The notes under the pieces were generated by a model. The model searched no databases. It saw only the letters and a program-made list of their open reading frames with translations, and was not told the origin of the DNA. Source: Nitrospiraceae bacterium (lineage in GTDB: Bacteria; Nitrospirota; Nitrospiria; Nitrospirales; UBA8639). Taken from it: a stretch of DNA of 64,000 bases. Made by a program: the position numbers and the translations under genes. Location: positions 434,001 through 498,000 of the forward strand of contig JACKFF010000002.1 of assembly GCA_020632595.1 (NCBI GenBank). The letters are read 5' to 3'. Each line of letters starts with the position of its first letter. The stretch's first letter is position 1. Below are positions 61,101 through 64,000 of the stretch, in pieces.

Positions 61101-61664
61101 ATGAATGACATCGAACCGCAGAGGTCGCCCGCCAGCGTCCGGCAATTATCTGACAGGCATCCAGTCCAAATGTCCTGGGGAAGCTCTCTTTTATTGAAAT
61201 TGGGCATGTTGGGGGTGGGGGTGTTTTTCGTTTACTGGGTGGGTTGGCCGCAAGCGCCTCTTTCTCCAGTTGTTCCCCTCCCAAAAACAGGTGTTCCGCC
61301 CTCACGCACCCTTCCTTCCGCTTCCGCGGGTGAACCTGAGGAGGTTGTGAGTGTGGCACCGCGTTCGGGGAGTCATGTCGTTTATCTTTCTCAGAAGGGG
61401 GAGGACGCAGAAGGTAGGCCATCCGGGGAAGTCGCGGGGGTTACCGTCGACTTGAATGACGGCACCTTAGCTGAATTAGAGCACCTTCCTGGTATTGGAC
61501 CCATCCTGGCTGGACGAATCGTGGCACATCGAACGTCTCATGGAGCATTTCGACGCATTGAAGATTTGGCTCTGGTGCCGGGTATTGGGAAAAAACGGTT
61601 GGAGCAACTACGCCCCCTTGTTGGTGTCCGAGCCTCAACCATGGCGATAGGGATCGGGAGTTAA
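61101..61664 (+). CDS. ComEA-like helix-hairpin-helix protein with membrane anchor
   Basis: The 187-residue protein has one membrane helix near residues 30-52, a Pro/Ser-rich linker and a C-terminal double helix-hairpin-helix (about 115-180): VDLNDGTLAELEHLPGIGPILAGRIVAHRTSHGAFRRIEDLALVPGIGKKRLEQLRPLV. This is the ComEA DNA-binding unit, which pulls DNA into the periplasm in competent bacteria. No other competence gene is nearby, so uptake is not shown. Confidence 0.85.
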   Translation: MNDIEPQRSPASVRQLSDRHPVQMSWGSSLLLKLGMLGVGVFFVYWVGWPQAPLSPVVPLPKTGVPPSRTLPSASAGEPEEVVSVAPRSGSHVVYLSQKGEDAEGRPSGEVAGVTVDLNDGTLAELEHLPGIGPILAGRIVAHRTSHGAFRRIEDLALVPGIGKKRLEQLRPLVGVRASTMAIGIGS

Positions 61665-61683
61665 TTTTTCACTTTCACATAGT

Positions 61684-62919
61684 GTGGCTTACAAGATGAC
61701 AACTTCAGAAATCAACCGGCAGCTGGACCTTATTCTTCGAGGAACCGTGGAGGTCATTCAGCTCGACGAATTAAAAGCCAAATTAGCGGATTCGCTAAAA
61801 GAACAGCATCCTCTCAAGATTAAAGCCGGGTTTGATCCCACGGCGCCGGACCTGCATCTGGGTCATACCGTGTTAATCCAAAAACTCAAGCACTTTCAGG
61901 AGTTGGGCCATCAAGTTATTTTTCTCATCGGGGATTTTACCGGCATGATCGGTGATCCGACCGGGGTGTCGGAAACCCGGGTGGCGCTGACGAAAGAACA
62001 AGTACTGGCCAATGCGAAAACCTATGAACAACAGATTTTCAAAACCCTGGACCCCCAGAAAACCCGTATTGAATTTAATAGTCATTGGATGAGTGGCATG
62101 CGGGTGGAAAAGATGGTGGAGTTGTGTTCACATTATAGCGTGGCGCGCATGTTGGAGCGGGACGATTTCTCAAAACGATACCGGGAGCAAAAACATATTA
62201 GCGTCCATGAATTTCTGTATCCTTTGGTGCAGGGGTACGACTCGGTGGTGTTGGAAGCCGATGTGGAATTGGGTGGAACCGATCAGAAATTTAACCTTCT
62301 CGTGGGGCGTGACTTGCAGCGGGATTACGGCCAAAAACCGCAGGTGGTGCTCACCATGCCGTTGTTAGAAGGCACGGATGGGGTCCGGAAGATGAGTAAG
62401 AGCTTTGGCAATTATATCGCTCTGGAAGATCGTCCGGCAGACATGTTCGGTAAGCTGATGTCTATTAGCGATGTCCTGATGCTGCGCTATTACGAACTGT
62501 TGACGGTCCGCAATTTGGATGAGGTTAAGCGTCAACATCCGATGGAGGCCAAAATGGCCCTGGCCGAGCAGATTGTTGGACAATATCACGGAAGGGATGC
62601 CGTTGAAGAGGCCAAGGCTGATTTTCAACAGCGATTTCAAAAACGGGATTTTCCCGATGAGCCGGATGCCCATGTAAAACTTTCACCAACGGATTTCAAC
62701 AATTCCCAGGATTATTCTATGCCTGTTGTTGACCTCCTGATGCGGACGGGTTTAGTGCCCAGTAAATCTGAGGCCAGGCGGCTCGTTTCCCAGGGTGGGA
62801 TCCAGGTGGACGGAGAAAAGCTTGCGGACCCAAACGGAATGATGACCTTCGAGCCTGGCCGATCCTATCCGATAAAAATCGGTAAGCGAAAATTTGCGAT
62901 CATTGAATTCAGGGAATAG
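61684..62919 (+). CDS. tyrS: Tyrosyl-tRNA synthetase
   Basis: Charges tRNA-Tyr with tyrosine. The 411-residue product has the class I HIGH-like motif PDLHLGHT (about 55-62), KMSKS (about 236-240) and a C-terminal S4 RNA-binding domain (SKSEARRLVSQGGIQVDGEKL). The length fits the TyrRS-beta (TyrZ-like) group. GTG 61684 or ATG 61696 may be the start; neither has a strong Shine-Dalgarno. Confidence 0.95.
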   Translation: MAYKMTTSEINRQLDLILRGTVEVIQLDELKAKLADSLKEQHPLKIKAGFDPTAPDLHLGHTVLIQKLKHFQELGHQVIFLIGDFTGMIGDPTGVSETRVALTKEQVLANAKTYEQQIFKTLDPQKTRIEFNSHWMSGMRVEKMVELCSHYSVARMLERDDFSKRYREQKHISVHEFLYPLVQGYDSVVLEADVELGGTDQKFNLLVGRDLQRDYGQKPQVVLTMPLLEGTDGVRKMSKSFGNYIALEDRPADMFGKLMSISDVLMLRYYELLTVRNLDEVKRQHPMEAKMALAEQIVGQYHGRDAVEEAKADFQQRFQKRDFPDEPDAHVKLSPTDFNNSQDYSMPVVDLLMRTGLVPSKSEARRLVSQGGIQVDGEKLADPNGMMTFEPGRSYPIKIGKRKFAIIEFRE

Positions 62920-62994
62920 ATTCGTCCGGATATATTCAGGAGTGACTGGCTTTGGCGGCTGGGCCCCTACAGCCACTCTCAAAGTTTTTGTACC

Positions 62995-63023
62995 TTGACT
63001 AAGACTCAGCCCGCACCTAGAAT
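62995..63023 (+). promoter_or_regulatory. Sigma-70-type promoter of tRNA-Gly
   Basis: TTGACT (62995-63000), a 17-bp spacer and TAGAAT (63018-63023) form a near-consensus promoter 20 bp before the tRNA. The GC-rich spacer and discriminator are typical of stable-RNA promoters. Confidence 0.8.
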
Positions 63024-63042
63024 GCGAGTCCTGATCTCGTGA

Positions 63043-63117
63043 GCGGGCGTAGCTCAGTGGTAGAGTCCTTGCTTCCCAAGCAAGTTGTCGGGGGTTCAAA
63101 TCCCCTCGCCCGCTCCA
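63043..63117 (+). tRNA. tRNA-Gly (anticodon CCC)
   Basis: A complete cloverleaf of 75 nt: acceptor stem GCGGGCG/CGCCCGC, D-arm AGCTCAGTGGTAGAG, anticodon stem CTTGC/GCAAG around TTCCCAA (anticodon CCC, reading GGG), T-arm with GGTTCAAATCC, discriminator U and an encoded CCA at 63115-63117. Confidence 0.97.
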
Positions 63118-63618
63118 ATTCAATCCACTACTTTCCTCTTCTTCTTCGGGCTTAGGGTTCCGAACCTTCCCGGTTTGTGCCACGGTGGGGAATTCAGGAA
63201 AATGTTTGACGGATACTGGGTCCAGGAACAACCACAGGCTGTCATGGCCAATTATCTACGGTGCTCGAAATAATCCATCCTGCTTTCCCCTCTCATTGTG
63301 ATAGCTGAGGCTTCCAAGGCCATCTGTCTCAGCTTTTTGTCAATCATCCTAAGATAGACTTTATATTATTGATGACCCCGACCATTGCTGCACGCTCAAC
63401 CATTTGTCACCCTCAAGACAGCACTGCCTGATCAGGGGAATACCAGCGGTCCTTGCAATTGGGCCGTGGATAAGGCTGGAACCAAAAGGGCGACGCTAGT
63501 TCAAATAGGGAATTGTAGGGGTATGGCTTAAGGGGTTCACTCAATCCTGTATGGATAAGTGGCGCAACGAGAGTAGGTGCGTCAACAAGGATCATTCAGG
63601 CTTGAGGAGGATTTCCTA
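63118..63618. other. Intergenic region after tRNA-Gly
   Basis: No gene is supported in these 501 bp apart from the terminator at 63303-63339. The stretch 63340-63600 is featureless and ends with a GAGGAGG ribosome-binding site for the next gene. Confidence 0.5.
63303..63339 (+). terminator. Rho-independent terminator downstream of tRNA-Gly
   Basis: AGCTGAG (63303-63309) and CTCAGCT (63328-63334) form a 7-bp stem with an 18-nt loop that can itself pair (GGC...GCC), followed by a run of T. It lies about 185 nt beyond the tRNA and is its most likely terminator. Confidence 0.65.
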
Positions 63619-63951
63619 ATGCAATGTGGACTTCAGATTTTACCGGATGCCGTTGTTATTCGCATATTGGGCTTGCCGGATCATTCTCTCGGGGAGATGT
63701 TTGAAAAGGCAGCAGCGCGAGCGATAAGTCTGGACTATCGAAAAGTCCTTGTTGATTTTTCTGATGTGGAATCCATGGGCCCCATGGGGCTGACTTTTTG
63801 TGGGTATGGGCTCTATCACCTTCAGCAATTACGTATTCCTGTCGCACTGATTCAACCTCCGGCCTCGCTCCTTCCTGTTCTTTGCCGGCATGGGATGAAA
63901 GAGTTTCCGGCAGTCCTTTCCCATGAATATGATGTCAGAACGCTGAATTAA
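63619..63951 (+). CDS. STAS-like domain protein
   Basis: The 110-residue product resembles an anti-sigma-factor-antagonist (STAS) fold: VVIRILGLPDHSLGEMFEKAAARAISLDYRKVLVDFSDVESMGPMGLTFCGYGLYHLQQLRIPVALIQPP. The DFSDVESMGPMGL segment corresponds to the strand and helix that hold the phosphorylatable Ser/Thr in SpoIIAA; the serine before Met is a candidate. ATG 63619 has GAGGAGG 8 nt upstream. A signalling role is inferred. Confidence 0.65.
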   Translation: MQCGLQILPDAVVIRILGLPDHSLGEMFEKAAARAISLDYRKVLVDFSDVESMGPMGLTFCGYGLYHLQQLRIPVALIQPPASLLPVLCRHGMKEFPAVLSHEYDVRTLN

Positions 63952-64000
63952 TTCGCATGCTCTCCTGCGGTGGAAACCAATCGCTCATTGCAGCCCCAAG

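Noticed and set aside
62752..63231. Minus-strand reading frame of 159 codons
   Set aside because: It reads antisense through tRNA-Gly and the tyrS end; the tRNA produces a typical false peptide.
1..64000. CRISPR array
   Set aside because: No run of short, regularly spaced direct repeats was seen.

Overview
The window reads as a chromosomal segment of a Gram-negative, diderm bacterium, most likely a member of Nitrospirota (Nitrospira-like). Evidence: LptF/LptG lipopolysaccharide export permeases, many lipoproteins, two tandem DUF507 genes, a YdcH/DUF465 protein, thiocarboxylate-type sulfur-carrier genes and moderate GC. The taxon is an inference from gene content only. No CRISPR array, insertion sequence or integrase was recognised.

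Layout. 0.2-22 kb is mostly plus-strand housekeeping: lptF-lptG; a c-di-GMP (GEMM-I) riboswitch before a FliA/WhiG-type sigma factor; a SleB-like hydrolase; a TPR-like secreted protein; thioredoxin; recN; a divergent pair of 2-oxoglutarate/Fe(II) oxygenase-like genes; a PP2C phosphatase with an exonuclease; a cyclophilin-like protein with two DUF507 genes; radA; a lipoprotein; tsaB-rimI; DUF465; tatC; a beta-propeller protein; ppiB; a lipoprotein; and a HTH-periplasmic-binding-like regulator.

22-28.6 kb is a minus-strand sulfur-transfer cluster: sirtuin, thiS-like, cysK, moeB, thrC, moaD-like, NIL domain, second moeB/thiF, JAMM/M67 protease and a small exported protein. Both ubiquitin-like carriers have extra residues after their Gly-Gly, and a JAMM protease is encoded in the same run. 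This points to a CysO/HcyS-style pathway in which the carrier is trimmed, adenylated, thiocarboxylated and then used for cysteine and perhaps homocysteine synthesis.

28.7-34.7 kb holds a DEAD-box helicase with a hairpin-rich leader, a DUF4412 protein, nhaA and a HEAT-repeat protein.

35-51.3 kb is an accessory region, visibly more GC-rich in its coding parts. It contains a lipase-like hydrolase and a nucleoside-deoxyribosyltransferase/TIR-like protein that share an ~84-nt upstream element, a DoxX-like protein, a secreted NHL-type propeller, a secreted three-module collar-like protein, and two tandem ~1250-residue proteins. The last two are identical in DNA over 2267 bp (first ~742 residues) but diverge in their C-terminal ~500 residues.

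51.7-64 kb returns to ordinary genes: trmL, an FHA-PrsW membrane protease, a PanE-like reductase fused to a molybdopterin-oxidoreductase-like domain (with a 31-codon duplicate of its 5' end beyond prsW), a GH13 enzyme, ndk, a PgaB-like lipoprotein, gcvH-lpd, a ComEA-like protein, tyrS, tRNA-Gly(CCC) with a clear promoter, and a STAS-like protein.
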